Shown here piece after piece: positions 1 through 9,342 of a stretch of 64,000 nt of DNA (position 1 is its first letter; every line of letters starts with the position of its first letter). The notes under the pieces were generated by a model. The model saw nothing but the letters and a program-made list of their open reading frames with translations. It was not told the DNA's origin and ran no database searches. The translations under genes and the position numbers were made by a program. Source of the stretch: Serratia marcescens subsp. marcescens ATCC 13880 (lineage in GTDB: Bacteria; Pseudomonadota; Gammaproteobacteria; Enterobacterales; Enterobacteriaceae); the NCBI RefSeq assembly GCF_017299535.1, contig NZ_CP071238.1:2418001-2482000 (forward strand), written 5' to 3'.

Positions 1-1
1 C

Positions 2-796
2 GCCCAGGAAGGGATACGCATCATGAAGGAAAACATGGAGAGCTACCGGCACTATCAGACCAAGGGGCTGATCAATAAGGATCAGCTTACCAACCAGGTG
101 GCGCTGTATTACCAGCAGCAGAACAACCTGCTGGGCCTGTCCGGCCAGAACGAACAGAATGCGCTGCAGATCACCGCGCTGGAAAGCCAGATCCATATCC
201 AGGGTGCCGAATTCGACAACCAGATTTACCAGATGGAGCTGCAGCGCTACGAGCTGCAAAAGGAGCGGCAAAACATAGATGCCACTGGCGATATTATCGT
301 TCGCGCGCTGGCCGGAGGCCGTATCGATTCGCTGAGCGTCACGGTTGGCCAAATGGTCAACGTCGGCGACAGTCTGCTGCAGATTATCCCGCAAAACATC
401 GATCGCTATGCCCTGGTACTGTGGGTGCCCAACGACGCCATCCCCTACATCGCCGCCGGCGATAAGGTCAATGTGCGCTATGACGCCTTTCCGGCGGAGA
501 AATTTGGTCAGTTCGCCGGCACAGTGTCCGTCATCTCCAAAGCCCCGGCTTCGCCGCAGGAAATGCTGACCTACCAGGGAGCGCCCAAAACGGCGCTGAC
601 CGCCGCCGTGCCGTACTACAAGGTGATCGTCATGCCGGAGAAACAGGCCATTGCCTATGACGGTAAACGCCTGAGCCTGGAAAACGGCATGAAAGCGCAA
701 AGCACTCTGTTTCTGGAAAAAAGGAAGATGTATCAATGGATGCTCTCGCCGTTCTACGACATGAAACACAGCGCGACGGGGCCAGTCAATGAGTAG
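2..796 (+). CDS. CvaA-like HlyD-family secretion protein (5' end outside window)
   Basis: Membrane-fusion (periplasmic adaptor) subunit of a type I exporter, linking an inner-membrane ABC transporter to a TolC-type outer-membrane channel. The frame is open to the left edge, so the N-terminal membrane anchor is missing; about 260 residues are seen of the roughly 410 usual for CvaA. The visible part has a Gln-rich coiled-coil region (about residues 20-90), then the lipoyl/beta-barrel segment with the typical '[25 protein letters not shown]' pattern, and a C-terminal beta domain. Its stop overlaps the start of the exporter gene by 8 bases, indicating translational coupling. Family assignment is firm; the link to microcins rests on the neighbouring C39-peptidase exporter. 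Confidence 0.85.
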   Translation, partial: AQEGIRIMKENMESYRHYQTKGLINKDQLTNQVALYYQQQNNLLGLSGQNEQNALQITALESQIHIQGAEFDNQIYQMELQRYELQKERQNIDATGDIIVRALAGGRIDSLSVTVGQMVNVGDSLLQIIPQNIDRYALVLWVPNDAIPYIAAGDKVNVRYDAFPAEKFGQFAGTVSVISKAPASPQEMLTYQGAPKTALTAAVPYYKVIVMPEKQAIAYDGKRLSLENGMKAQSTLFLEKRKMYQWMLSPFYDMKHSATGPVNE

Positions 797-2888
797 GACC
801 ACATTCAAACAGCGGGTCAGCCAACTGGATCTGCGGCTGCGCCACCGGGTTCCGATGGTGCACCAGACCGAGTCGTCGGAATGCGGGCTGGCCTGTCTGG
901 CGATGATCTGCGGTTATTACGGCAAAAACATCGACCTGATCGCGCTGCGCCGGCAGTTCAACCTGTCATCCCGCGGTGCAACGCTGGTTGGACTGACCGG
1001 TATCGCCGAGCAATTGGGGTTGAGCACCCGTCCTCTGTCTCTGGATCTGGACGAACTCGGTGCGCTAAAACTGCCCTGCATTCTGCACTGGGAATTCAAC
1101 CATTTCGTGGTGCTGGTCAGCATCAAAGGCCACCGCGCGGTGCTGCACGATCCGGCGCGCGGGCGCCGGGCCGTCAGCCTGACGGAACTGTCGCACAGTT
1201 TCACCGGCATAGCGCTTGAGGCCTGGCCCGGCAGCGAATTCACCGCCGACAGCGTCCGTCATCGCATTCATCTTCGCACGCTGATCGGCAGCGTGCATGG
1301 CCTCAAGGGGGCGCTCGGCAAAATCTTTTGCCTGTCTCTGGTGTTCGAAACCATCAACCTGGTGATGCCCATCGGCACGCAGCTGGTGATGGATCACGCT
1401 ATTCCTGCTGGCGATCGCGGGTTACTGTCGCTCATCTGCGCCGGATTGATGCTCTTTATCTTGTTGCGGGCTGCCATCGGCATGGTGCGGGCATGGTCAG
1501 GATTGGTCATGGCGGCGCTTATCAACGTTCAGTGGCAGGCCGGGTTGTTCACCCATCTGTTGCGCCTGCCACTCGGTTACTTTGAACGTCGTAAACTGGG
1601 TGACATTCAGTCACGCTTCGGTTCACTGGATACGCTGCGCAGCACTTTCACCACCAGTATCGTCGGCGCCATCATGGACGGCATCATGGTGATCGGTGTG
1701 TTGGTGATGATGGTGCTGTATGGCGGCTGGCTGACCTGGGTAGTGCTCACTTTCACCGCGCTTTATGTGTTGATGCGGCTGCTTACCTATGGATATTACC
1801 GTCAGCTGTCTGAGGAGGCGCTGGTGAGAGAGGCTCGGGCCGGCTCGTATTTTATGGAAACGCTGTACGGTATCGCTACCGTCAAGATGCAGGGCATGGC
1901 AGAACGCCGCATCGCTCACTGGCTAAACCTTGAAATCGACACCATCAACACGGGTATCCGCGTCACCCGAATGGACATGCTGTTTGGCGGGATCAACACC
2001 TTTATAGCGGCGTGTGACCAGATCGTCATTCTGTGGTTGGGAACCAGCCTGGTGATCGATAACCAGATGACCCTCGGCATGTTCGTGGCGTTCGGCGCCT
2101 TTCGGGGGCAGTTCTCCGATCGCATCGGGTCGCTGACGGAATTTTTGCTGCAGCTGCGCATGATGAGCCTGCATAACGAGCGCATCGCTGATATCGCCCT
2201 GCATCCGCGGGAGGCGCGTAAGCCCGATCACCCTTACACGGCGGGCCTGCAACCTTTGGGATTGACGACCCATGCCCTGAGCTATCGTTACGACAGCCAG
2301 TCACCGGCTATTTTTGATGGCCTGGACATCAGCGTTGCGCCAGGCGAAAGCGTGGCCATCGTGGGCCCGTCCGGCGCCGGCAAAACCACGTTGATGAAGG
2401 TGCTGTGCGGACTGTTTACCCCGGATTCAGGGCGGGTTGAGGTGAACGGCGTCGATATCCGGCAGCTCGGCATCAACAACTACCACAAAATGATTGCCTG
2501 CGTGATGCAGGACGACAAACTGTTCTCCGGCTCGATCCGGGAAAATATCTGCGGGTTCGCGGACGAGATGGATGATGCCTGGATGGAAGCCTGTGCCCGT
2601 GCCAGCTATCTGCATGAGGTGATCATGCGCATGCCGATGGGGTATGAAACCCCGATCGGCGAGTTGGGGGAGGGATTGTCCGGCGGGCAAAAACAACGGT
2701 TATTCATAGCCCGGGCAATCTACAAAAAACCGGCTATTTTGTTCCTGGACGAGGCCACCAGCGCGCTGGATAAGGAGAGCGAAGCTGCCGTGAATCAGGC
2801 AATTAAGAGACTCAACATCACTAAGCTGATCATTGCCCATCGTGAAACGACCATTGCGTCGGCAGATCGAGTTATACATTTTGGATAA
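789..2888 (+). CDS. CvaB-like peptidase-containing ABC exporter (class II microcin/bacteriocin export)
   Basis: Inner-membrane transporter that cleaves double-glycine leader peptides and exports the mature peptide. An N-terminal C39 peptidase domain (about 20-150) has Cys32 in '[17 protein letters not shown]', His105 in 'FNHFVVL' and Asp121 in 'HDPARG', the full catalytic triad. A six-helix ABC membrane domain follows (about 165-440), then the ATPase with Walker A at 526-534 (GPSGAGKTT), signature LSGGQKQR from 630 and Walker B '[11 protein letters not shown]'. At 699 residues it is full length for CvaB. It partners the adaptor gene just upstream (8-base overlap). No leader-peptide substrate or immunity gene is visible downstream; they may lie left of the window. 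Confidence 0.92.
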   Translation: MSRTTFKQRVSQLDLRLRHRVPMVHQTESSECGLACLAMICGYYGKNIDLIALRRQFNLSSRGATLVGLTGIAEQLGLSTRPLSLDLDELGALKLPCILHWEFNHFVVLVSIKGHRAVLHDPARGRRAVSLTELSHSFTGIALEAWPGSEFTADSVRHRIHLRTLIGSVHGLKGALGKIFCLSLVFETINLVMPIGTQLVMDHAIPAGDRGLLSLICAGLMLFILLRAAIGMVRAWSGLVMAALINVQWQAGLFTHLLRLPLGYFERRKLGDIQSRFGSLDTLRSTFTTSIVGAIMDGIMVIGVLVMMVLYGGWLTWVVLTFTALYVLMRLLTYGYYRQLSEEALVREARAGSYFMETLYGIATVKMQGMAERRIAHWLNLEIDTINTGIRVTRMDMLFGGINTFIAACDQIVILWLGTSLVIDNQMTLGMFVAFGAFRGQFSDRIGSLTEFLLQLRMMSLHNERIADIALHPREARKPDHPYTAGLQPLGLTTHALSYRYDSQSPAIFDGLDISVAPGESVAIVGPSGAGKTTLMKVLCGLFTPDSGRVEVNGVDIRQLGINNYHKMIACVMQDDKLFSGSIRENICGFADEMDDAWMEACARASYLHEVIMRMPMGYETPIGELGEGLSGGQKQRLFIARAIYKKPAILFLDEATSALDKESEAAVNQAIKRLNITKLIIAHRETTIASADRVIHFG

Positions 2889-3211
2889 GGGGGGATATCA
2901 CCCGCGGCACCGGCCATTTACACTGTTTTTCCCCCTAAAAACCCAATAGGTTCAGGCCGCCAATGACGATTACTTTCATCGGGCTGTTCTCCTCGCATGG
3001 CGATAACCGAAGCGGCGATTATCGTGCCCGCTAGCCGGGGCGGTGGCGCGCGGGCTGACGTAGAGGGGCGGCCGCAAACGCAAAGTGGTGCAGGCAATGA
3101 ACGGCGACGGGGCAAGGCAATTTTTGCTGCCCGCTTCCGCTTTCAATTTACGGCGCGGCTCATTGCGCGATATTCTGGTTTTCTGATGGGCTGACGGCGG
3201 ATGAGGGAACC
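2889..3211. other. Intergenic region without a convincing gene
   Basis: 323 bases between the exporter and the aminopeptidase gene. Forward frames have no Gly-Gly leader or good ribosome binding site, so I do not call a microcin precursor. The reverse strand holds a 14-codon frame with a good Shine-Dalgarno (listed separately). Confidence 0.5.
2935..2979 (-). other. Possible 14-codon mini-ORF or gene remnant
   Basis: On the minus strand, GAGGAG lies 8-10 bases before an ATG that opens a 14-codon frame encoding MKVIVIGGLNLLGF and a stop. The peptide looks like the first beta-strand and glycine turn of a Rossmann-fold protein, so it may be the stump of a deleted gene; a translated hydrophobic micropeptide is the alternative. 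Support is only the Shine-Dalgarno and the protein-like sequence. Confidence 0.2.
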
Positions 3212-4267
3212 ATGACAGACAGCCAGGCGTTTGAACAACAAAGCCTCGACAATCTGCTGAGCTATTGGCGGCGCCATCGCCGCCTGCCGGGCGCGCGCTA
3301 TCCGGCCGGCCCGACCGACACCCTGTGCGACGTGCCGGGCGTCAGCGTCGGGCATCACACGCTGGCCGACGGCGAATGCCAGACCGGCGTTACCGCTATC
3401 GTGCCGCCGGGCGATCTGTTTAACCAGCCGCTGCCGTGTGGCAGCGCGGTGCTCAACGGCTTCGCCAAGCCGCTGGGGCTGGTGCAGCTGAACGAGCTGG
3501 GGGTGCTGCAAACGCCTATTCTGCTGAGCAACACCTTCGCCGTCGGCACGCTGTTCAACGCCATGGTGCGGCGCAGCTGTCTGCGTTACCCGCAGATCGG
3601 CCGCGGCAGCGCCACCATTAATCCGCTGGTGCTGGAGTGTAACGACGGTTACCTCAACGATATTCAGGCGATGGCGGTGCGTGAGGAGCACGTCTTCAGC
3701 GCGCTGGATAACCATTCCACCCGCTTTGCGCGCGGCAGCGTCGGCGCCGGGCGCGGCATGAGCAGTTTCGGCTTGAAGGGCGGCATCGGCACCGCCTCAC
3801 GCTATTGCCCTGGGCTTGGCACCACGCTCGGCGTGCTGGTGCTGGCCAATTTCGGCACCCTCGACTCGCTGACGCTGAGCGGCGTGCGCGTCGGCCAGGC
3901 GTTGGGTAAACTGTTGGCGGACCCGCCGCCGCAGGTGGACGCCGGTTCGGTCATCATCATCATCGCCTGCGATCGGGCGCTGGACAGCCGCCAACTGAAC
4001 CGCATCGCCCGCCGCGCGGGCGCGGGTCTGGGGCGGGTAGGCAGCCATTGGGGGCACGGCTCCGGCGACATCGCGCTGGCGTTCTCCACCCGGTTGCTGG
4101 GGGCCACGCTGCCGGACGAACGGCTGGAGCCGCTGTTTGCGGCGGCCGCGGACGCCACCGAATATGCGGTGTTGGATGCGTTGCTGAGCGCCGAGGGCGT
4201 CAGCGGTTTCCAGCAGCATGCGCGCGTGGCGCTGGGCCCGCTGCTCGATCGGCTGGCGGCAAATTAA
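3212..4267 (+). CDS. DmpA/BapA-type aminopeptidase (P1 peptidase family)
   Basis: N-terminal-nucleophile aminopeptidase of family S58/P1 (L-aminopeptidase/D-esterase DmpA, beta-aminopeptidase BapA). The precursor self-cleaves before a serine that becomes the nucleophile. Family blocks are clear: 'DVPGVSVGHHTL' near 40-51, 'SVGAGRGM' and 'KGGIGTASR' (176-197), and the cleavage/nucleophile segment with Ser246 in 'DAGSVIIII', followed by 'RIARRAGAGLGRVGS'. At 351 residues it is a normal length. No signal peptide is evident. The next gene, a DppA-type D-aminopeptidase, starts 16 bases later, so the two are likely one operon for unusual (D- or beta-) peptides. The start has GAGGGAAC just upstream. 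Confidence 0.88.
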   Translation: MTDSQAFEQQSLDNLLSYWRRHRRLPGARYPAGPTDTLCDVPGVSVGHHTLADGECQTGVTAIVPPGDLFNQPLPCGSAVLNGFAKPLGLVQLNELGVLQTPILLSNTFAVGTLFNAMVRRSCLRYPQIGRGSATINPLVLECNDGYLNDIQAMAVREEHVFSALDNHSTRFARGSVGAGRGMSSFGLKGGIGTASRYCPGLGTTLGVLVLANFGTLDSLTLSGVRVGQALGKLLADPPPQVDAGSVIIIIACDRALDSRQLNRIARRAGAGLGRVGSHWGHGSGDIALAFSTRLLGATLPDERLEPLFAAAADATEYAVLDALLSAEGVSGFQQHARVALGPLLDRLAAN

Positions 4268-4283
4268 ATAACGGGAGTGTGAT

Positions 4284-5108
4284 GTGAAAGTCTTTATCTC
4301 TGCGGATATCGAGGGTATTGCCGGCGTGATGCGGCCGGAGCAGTGCAACCCGGCCCACGCCGACTATGCGGCGGCGCGCGAGCTGATGGAGCAGGAGGTC
4401 AACGCCGCCATCGACGGCGCTTTCGCCGGCGGCGCCACCGAGGTGACGGTGGCCGACAGCCACGCCATGATGCAGAACCTGCGCGCCGATCGCATCGATG
4501 CGCGGGCGCGCCTGGTGCAGGGCAAACCGCGCGGGTTGTCGATGGTGGAAGGGCTGCAGCATCAACGTTACGACGGCCTGATGTGCATCGGTTATCACAG
4601 CGCCGCCGGCGAACGCGGCGTGCTGGCGCATACCATCAACGGTCGGGCCTTTTATCGCGTCAGCCTGAACGGCGAGGTCGTAGGCGAAAGCGATCTGTAT
4701 GCGGCGATGGCGGCGGAGTTGAACGTGCCGTTGTGGCTGGTGAGCGGTGACGACGAGCTGCAACGTTGGATCGCTGAACGTTATCCGCAATCCGGCTATG
4801 TTTGCGTAAAACGCGCCCTCTCGCAAACCGCCGCCGAATCGCTCAGCCCACAGCGGGCGCGGGCGGAGATCCGCGAGCGGGCGATGCAACAGGTGCGCCA
4901 GGGCGCCAGACTGCCGGTGGAGCGCCGTTTTATGCCGCCTTACCGGCTGACGCTGATGGCGGCCAAACCGGTGCTGGCGGATCTGTTCAGCCTGGTGCCT
5001 GGCGTGGAGCGCCAGGACGCGCTCACCGTGGCCTTCGACAGCGACAACATGGCGGCGCAAATCAACCTGCTCAGCGTCTTCTCCTCTCTGGCGGCGACGC
5101 AGAGCTGA
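4284..5108 (+). CDS. M55 family D-aminopeptidase (DppA-like)
   Basis: Zinc-dependent D-aminopeptidase of family M55, related to Bacillus DppA, which trims D-amino-acid peptides such as cell-wall-derived D-Ala-D-Ala. The N-terminus 'MKVFISADIEGIAGV' carries the metal ligands Asp8 and Glu10; further conserved patches are 'VADSHAMMQNL' and 'GYHSAAGERGVLAHT'. 274 residues is the family size. A GTG start is chosen because GGGAG lies at normal spacing and the conserved N-terminus begins there. It is probably co-transcribed with the DmpA-like gene. No dipeptide ABC transporter lies beside it, unlike the Bacillus dpp operon. Confidence 0.9.
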   Translation: MKVFISADIEGIAGVMRPEQCNPAHADYAAARELMEQEVNAAIDGAFAGGATEVTVADSHAMMQNLRADRIDARARLVQGKPRGLSMVEGLQHQRYDGLMCIGYHSAAGERGVLAHTINGRAFYRVSLNGEVVGESDLYAAMAAELNVPLWLVSGDDELQRWIAERYPQSGYVCVKRALSQTAAESLSPQRARAEIRERAMQQVRQGARLPVERRFMPPYRLTLMAAKPVLADLFSLVPGVERQDALTVAFDSDNMAAQINLLSVFSSLAATQS

Positions 5109-5264
5109 CCCCGGTGCGGGTGCCTGCCCGCACCGCACGATTCTCCAATAGAAAAACCCTCTTCAACATTAAGTCTACTGGATAATAGGCTACGCTAATT
5201 ATTGCTCTGTTGCGCTATATCACCTGACGGGCGCGACAAGCCATTCCCATAACAAGATTTGTTT

Positions 5265-5295
5265 CGCCGAAGGCAGTGACGCCTTCGGCTTTTTT
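5265..5295 (+). terminator. Intrinsic terminator directly before the molybdenum hydroxylase operon
   Basis: A nine-base stem GCCGAAGGC/GCCTTCGGC with a six-base loop is followed at once by six T residues. Only 13 bases separate the T tract from the ATG at 5309, and the Shine-Dalgarno GGAG abuts it. It may end the upstream operon, or act as an attenuator in the leader of the downstream genes. Confidence 0.85.
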
Positions 5296-5308
5296 GGAGT
5301 CATGAGCA

Positions 5309-7531
5309 ATGAGCATATCCCAAGTTCCGCTTTCGCGGCGGCGGTTTATCGTCGGCGCCGGGGCGTTGGTGATCGGCGCTTATCTGCCGTCCACCGGCGC
5401 GCTGGCGCGTTCGGCTGCCCCGATCGCCTCCGGCGCGGCGGCGTTAGACGCCAACGCCTTCGTTCAGATCGGCGCCGACGGCGTCGTCACCGTCATCAGT
5501 AAACACACCGAAGTGGGCCAGGGGGTCTATACCGGCATGGCGACGCTGGTCGCCGAAGAGCTCGATGCCGACTGGGCACAGGTGCGGGTCGTGGCCGCGC
5601 CGGTGGACACCAATATCTACAAAAACCTGGCCTTCGGATTCCAGGGCACCGGCGGTTCCAGCTCGGTGGCCAATGCCTATGAGCAAATGCGGCGCATGGG
5701 CGCCATGGCGCGCGCGCTGCTGGTGCAGGCCGCCGCGCAGAGCTGGAAAACCTCGGCGCAGGAAATCACCGTGCAGGCGGGCAAGATCCGCCATGCCGCC
5801 AGCGGGCGCGAAGCGGGCTTCGGCGAATTCGCCGCGCTGGCCGCCACGCTGCCGCCGCCCGATCCCGCCAGCCTGACGCTGAAGGATCCGGCCAATTTCA
5901 CCCTGATCGGCAAAGCGCGCGGTTTGCACCGCGTCGATTCGCTGGCGAAAACCAACGGCAGCGCGCAGTTCTCGCAGGATATCCACGAGCCGGACATGCT
6001 GACCGTCACCATCAAGAAACCGCCGCGTTTCGGCGGCAAAGTGGCGACCTTCGACGCCGAGCGGGCGCTGGCGGTGCCGGGCGTGGTGGCGGTGAAGCAG
6101 GTCGCCACCGGCGTGGCGGTTTACGCCAAAAACACCTGGGCGGCGATCCAGGGGCGGGAACGGCTGCGGGTCACCTGGGACGACGCGCAGGCCGAACGGC
6201 GCAACACCGAGGAGATCTACGCCGAATTCCGCCAGGTGGCGCAGAAAACCGGCGTGGTGGCGAAGAGCCACGGCAAGCCGGACGAGGTGTTCGATAAGGC
6301 CGACAAGGTGATCGAGGCCGAATACACCTTCCCGTACGTCGCGCACGCGCCGATGGAGCCGCTGGACGGCTATCTGTTCTGGGACGGCGAGAGCGTCAAG
6401 GCGCGCTACGGCTGCCAAATCCAGACGCTCGACCATAAGCAGCTGTGCGATCTGTTCGAGTTGCCGCCGGACAAGGTGCAGATTGAAACCATTCTGGCGG
6501 GCGGCAGCTTCGGCCGGCGCATCGATTTAGGCAACCCGACGCTGGGGCCGGATCTGGCGGCCGACATGGCGGCGGCGGCCAAGGGCATCGGCCCCGGCCA
6601 CGGCGTGAAGGTGGTGTGGACGCGCGAGGACGACATCCGCAACGGCTGGTATCGCCCGATGATCCTGCACCGCCTGCGCGGCGCCATTCGGGGCGGCAAG
6701 GTGGTGGGCTGGACCGATACCGTGGTCGGCCACTCCTGGACGCGCCACAGCGCGATGGATGCGCTGGTGGTCAACGGCCTCGATCAGATGATGGTCGAGG
6801 GCGCCAGCGAGGTCTCATACACCTTCGAAGCCTTCCGCTGCGATGCGCATATCGTGCCCGGCAAGGTGCCGACCACCTCGCTGCGGTCGGTCGCCAGCAC
6901 CCACACCGGCCACGCGGTGGAGAGCTTTATCGATCAGCTGTTGCAGGAAACCGGCCAGGATCCGGTCGAAGGGCGGCTGGCGCTGATGGGCGATGCGCCG
7001 CGCGCGGCGGGCGTGCTGCGGGCGGTAGCGAAAGCCGCCGGCTGGCAGGGCGCTAAAGTGGTAGACGGACGCGCGCGCGGCGTGGGCGTCGCCAAGGCGT
7101 TCGACACCTATGTGGCGCAGGTGGCCGAGGTGTCGATCGGCGAAGGCGGCATCCCCAAAGTGCATAAAGTGTGGTGCGCGGTGGACTGCGGCGTGGCGGT
7201 GAATCCCGACGTGATCCGGGCGCAGATCGAGGGCGGCATCGGCTACGGCCTGAGCCTGGCGCTGTACGGCAATATCACGCTGAAAGACGGCGTGGTCGAA
7301 CAGTCCAATTTCAATAACTTCCGCCCGCTGCGCATCGATGAGATGCCGGAGATCGAGGTGATCATCGTGCCTTCGACCGAGAAACCGACCGGCGTGGGCG
7401 AGCTGGGGGTGCCGACCATCGCCCCGGCGGTCGGCAATGCGCTGGCGCTGCTTGGGCGGCCGCGCACCTCGCTGAGCCTGCCGCTGCATAATCCCACTGC
7501 GAATCCGGCGTCTGACAAGGAGAGAACCTGA
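5309..7531 (+). CDS. Molybdopterin-binding subunit of a periplasmic molybdenum hydroxylase (IorB-like aldehyde/N-heterocycle dehydrogenase)
   Basis: Large subunit of a xanthine-dehydrogenase-family enzyme of the isoquinoline 1-oxidoreductase beta / aldehyde dehydrogenase type. It binds the molybdenum cofactor and hydroxylates an aldehyde or aromatic N-heterocycle. A Tat signal (SRRRF, residues 9-13, then a hydrophobic stretch) predicts folded export to the periplasm. Cofactor-binding segments include '[11 protein letters not shown]' and 'GGSFGRR', and the catalytic glutamate is Glu698 in 'GVGELGVP'. Length 740 fits the family. The stop overlaps the start of the 2Fe-2S subunit by one base (TGATG); the triheme cytochrome follows, giving a large-small-cytochrome operon. 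The substrate cannot be read from sequence. Confidence 0.9.
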   Translation: MSISQVPLSRRRFIVGAGALVIGAYLPSTGALARSAAPIASGAAALDANAFVQIGADGVVTVISKHTEVGQGVYTGMATLVAEELDADWAQVRVVAAPVDTNIYKNLAFGFQGTGGSSSVANAYEQMRRMGAMARALLVQAAAQSWKTSAQEITVQAGKIRHAASGREAGFGEFAALAATLPPPDPASLTLKDPANFTLIGKARGLHRVDSLAKTNGSAQFSQDIHEPDMLTVTIKKPPRFGGKVATFDAERALAVPGVVAVKQVATGVAVYAKNTWAAIQGRERLRVTWDDAQAERRNTEEIYAEFRQVAQKTGVVAKSHGKPDEVFDKADKVIEAEYTFPYVAHAPMEPLDGYLFWDGESVKARYGCQIQTLDHKQLCDLFELPPDKVQIETILAGGSFGRRIDLGNPTLGPDLAADMAAAAKGIGPGHGVKVVWTREDDIRNGWYRPMILHRLRGAIRGGKVVGWTDTVVGHSWTRHSAMDALVVNGLDQMMVEGASEVSYTFEAFRCDAHIVPGKVPTTSLRSVASTHTGHAVESFIDQLLQETGQDPVEGRLALMGDAPRAAGVLRAVAKAAGWQGAKVVDGRARGVGVAKAFDTYVAQVAEVSIGEGGIPKVHKVWCAVDCGVAVNPDVIRAQIEGGIGYGLSLALYGNITLKDGVVEQSNFNNFRPLRIDEMPEIEVIIVPSTEKPTGVGELGVPTIAPAVGNALALLGRPRTSLSLPLHNPTANPASDKERT

Positions 7532-7989
7532 TGATTCATTTAACCGTAAACGATCAGCCGCTGACTTTCGAGGGCGATCCGCACATGCCGCTGCTGTGGT
7601 TTCTGCGTGACGAAGCCGGCTTGACCGGCACCAAATTCGGCTGCGGCATCGCCATGTGCGGCGCCTGTACCGTGCATCTGGACGGCGTGCCGGTGCGTTC
7701 GTGCATGACGCCGGTCTCCGCCGCCGTCGGCAAAAAAATCACCACCATCGAAGCCGTGGGCGCCACGCCGGAAGGCAAGGCGGTGCAGGAAGCCTGGCTT
7801 GATCTGGACGTGGTGCAGTGCGGTTACTGCCAGTCCGGCCAGATCATGAGCGCCAGCGCGCTGCTGGCGCAAAGCAAGAATCCGAGCGATGCGGACATCG
7901 ACGCGGCGATGGGCGGCAACGTTTGCCGTTGCGCCACCTATGTGCGCATTCGCGCCGCCATCCACCAGGCCGCCAAGGCGTTGGGTTAG
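7531..7989 (+). CDS. 2Fe-2S subunit of the molybdenum hydroxylase (IorA-like)
   Basis: Small electron-transfer subunit with two [2Fe-2S] clusters. The plant-ferredoxin-type cluster is held by Cys38, Cys43, Cys46 and Cys58 ('[16 protein letters not shown]...SC'), the second by Cys97, Cys100, Cys132 and Cys134 ('CGYCQSG', '[12 protein letters not shown]'). 152 residues is typical. There is no signal peptide, so it presumably rides across the membrane with the Tat-exported large subunit, as in related enzymes. It is translationally coupled to the gene before and lies 11 bases before the cytochrome gene. Confidence 0.93.
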   Translation: MIHLTVNDQPLTFEGDPHMPLLWFLRDEAGLTGTKFGCGIAMCGACTVHLDGVPVRSCMTPVSAAVGKKITTIEAVGATPEGKAVQEAWLDLDVVQCGYCQSGQIMSASALLAQSKNPSDADIDAAMGGNVCRCATYVRIRAAIHQAAKALG

Positions 7990-8000
7990 GGAGAGATGCG

Positions 8001-9305
8001 ATGAGCAATGCCTTGAAAGGGCTGTTATGGCTGATTATCGCCGTGGTGGTGTTGGCGGGAGGATACGCGCTGTATACGCTGCTGCGGCCCACCGGCGCTG
8101 AGCCTGCGGCGCCGATCGCCGGGGCGCCGGCCGGCATGACCGACAAACTGGCGCGCGGCGAGTACCTGGCGCGCGCCGCCGACTGCGTGGCGTGCCACAC
8201 CGCGCCGGGCGGCGCGCCTTATGCGGGCGGCTTCGCCTTCAAGCTGCCGTTCGGCACCATTTACGGCACCAACATCACCGCCGACAAGGAAACCGGCATC
8301 GGCAACTGGAGCGACGATCAGTTCGTGCGCGCGGTGCGTGAGGGCATCGGCCCACAGGGCAACCTGTATCCGGCGATGCCTTATACCTCCTACACCGGGC
8401 TGAGCCGCGATGACGTGCTGGCGATCAAGGATTATCTGTTCAGTCTGCCGCCGGTGAAACAGGCCAACCCGCAAAACGAGCTGTCGTTCCCGTTCAACCA
8501 GCGTTGGGGCATGAAATTCTGGAACCTGGCGTTCTTCCAGGAGCAGCGTTTCGCGCCGGATCTCAACAAGGATGAACAGTGGAATCGCGGCGCCTATCTG
8601 GCGACGGCGCTCGGCCACTGCGGCGAGTGCCATACGCCGCGCAATCTGGGGTTCGGTCTTAACCAGAGCAAGCACCTGAGCGGTGAAGTGGTGCAGGGCT
8701 GGTTCGCCGCCAACATCACGCCGGACAAACAGACCGGCATCGGCGGCTGGAGCGACCAGCAACTGTCGCAATATCTGGCCAACGGCCATGCGCCGGGGCG
8801 CAGCAGCGCCGCCGGTCCGATGGCGGAAGCGGTGGAAAACAGCCTGCAGTTCCTGACGCCGGAAGATAATCTGGCGCTGGTGAAATACCTGCGCGACATC
8901 GAACCCATCACCGGCGACAGCGCGGCGGCGGTGAACTTGCAGCCGAAGGGCGCGGGGGCTTCCACCCCGATCCTGCCGGGCGGGCAAGACAGCTCGCTCG
9001 GGCGGCGGATGTTCGCCAACGACTGCAGCGGCTGCCACCAGTGGAACGGGCCGGGCCGCCAGAGCGAGTATGCTTCGCTGGTGGGCAGCACGGCGGTGAA
9101 CGATCCGCAGGGGCGCAGCGTGGTGCAGGCTATCCTGAAGGGGACGAGCATCAGCGTCGGCGAGCGGCATGAGATGATGCCGTCGTTCGGCAGCGCGTAT
9201 TCCGACGAGGAAGTGGCGGCGGTCGCCAACTTCGTGGTCGGCCACTTCGGCGATAAGCAGGGCAGCGTCACCGCCAAACAGGTGGCGGAGCAGCGCAAGC
9301 AGTAA
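8001..9305 (+). CDS. Membrane-anchored triheme cytochrome c subunit
   Basis: Electron acceptor for the periplasmic dehydrogenase, likely passing electrons to quinone or terminal oxidases. An N-terminal membrane anchor (residues 7-28, 'LKGLLWLIIAVVVLAGGYAL') precedes three c-type domains, each with one CXXCH haem site: 62-66 (CVACH), 208-212 (CGECH) and 342-346 (CSGCH). The layout matches the cytochrome subunit of acetic-acid-bacterial alcohol/aldehyde dehydrogenases. The frame is open further upstream, but the ATG at 8001 follows GGGAGAGATG and starts the membrane anchor, so the start inside the preceding gene is rejected. 434 residues. Confidence 0.92.
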   Translation: MSNALKGLLWLIIAVVVLAGGYALYTLLRPTGAEPAAPIAGAPAGMTDKLARGEYLARAADCVACHTAPGGAPYAGGFAFKLPFGTIYGTNITADKETGIGNWSDDQFVRAVREGIGPQGNLYPAMPYTSYTGLSRDDVLAIKDYLFSLPPVKQANPQNELSFPFNQRWGMKFWNLAFFQEQRFAPDLNKDEQWNRGAYLATALGHCGECHTPRNLGFGLNQSKHLSGEVVQGWFAANITPDKQTGIGGWSDQQLSQYLANGHAPGRSSAAGPMAEAVENSLQFLTPEDNLALVKYLRDIEPITGDSAAAVNLQPKGAGASTPILPGGQDSSLGRRMFANDCSGCHQWNGPGRQSEYASLVGSTAVNDPQGRSVVQAILKGTSISVGERHEMMPSFGSAYSDEEVAAVANFVVGHFGDKQGSVTAKQVAEQRKQ

Positions 9306-9312
9306 CGAAAAG

Positions 9313-9337
9313 CGGCGAGGGAGATTCTCCCTCGCCG
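9313..9337. terminator. Long inverted repeat between convergent genes
   Basis: A near-perfect 12-base inverted repeat (CGGCGAGGGAGA / TCTCCCTCGCCG) sits between the cytochrome stop and the bicupin stop. It has no real T tract on either strand, so it may work as a bidirectional RNA-end hairpin rather than a strong terminator. Confidence 0.6.
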
Positions 9338-9342
9338 CGGCG

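Noticed and set aside
2997..3194. 65-codon ORF downstream of the microcin exporter as a possible microcin precursor
   Set aside because: No double-glycine leader, Arg/Ala-rich, no ribosome binding site.
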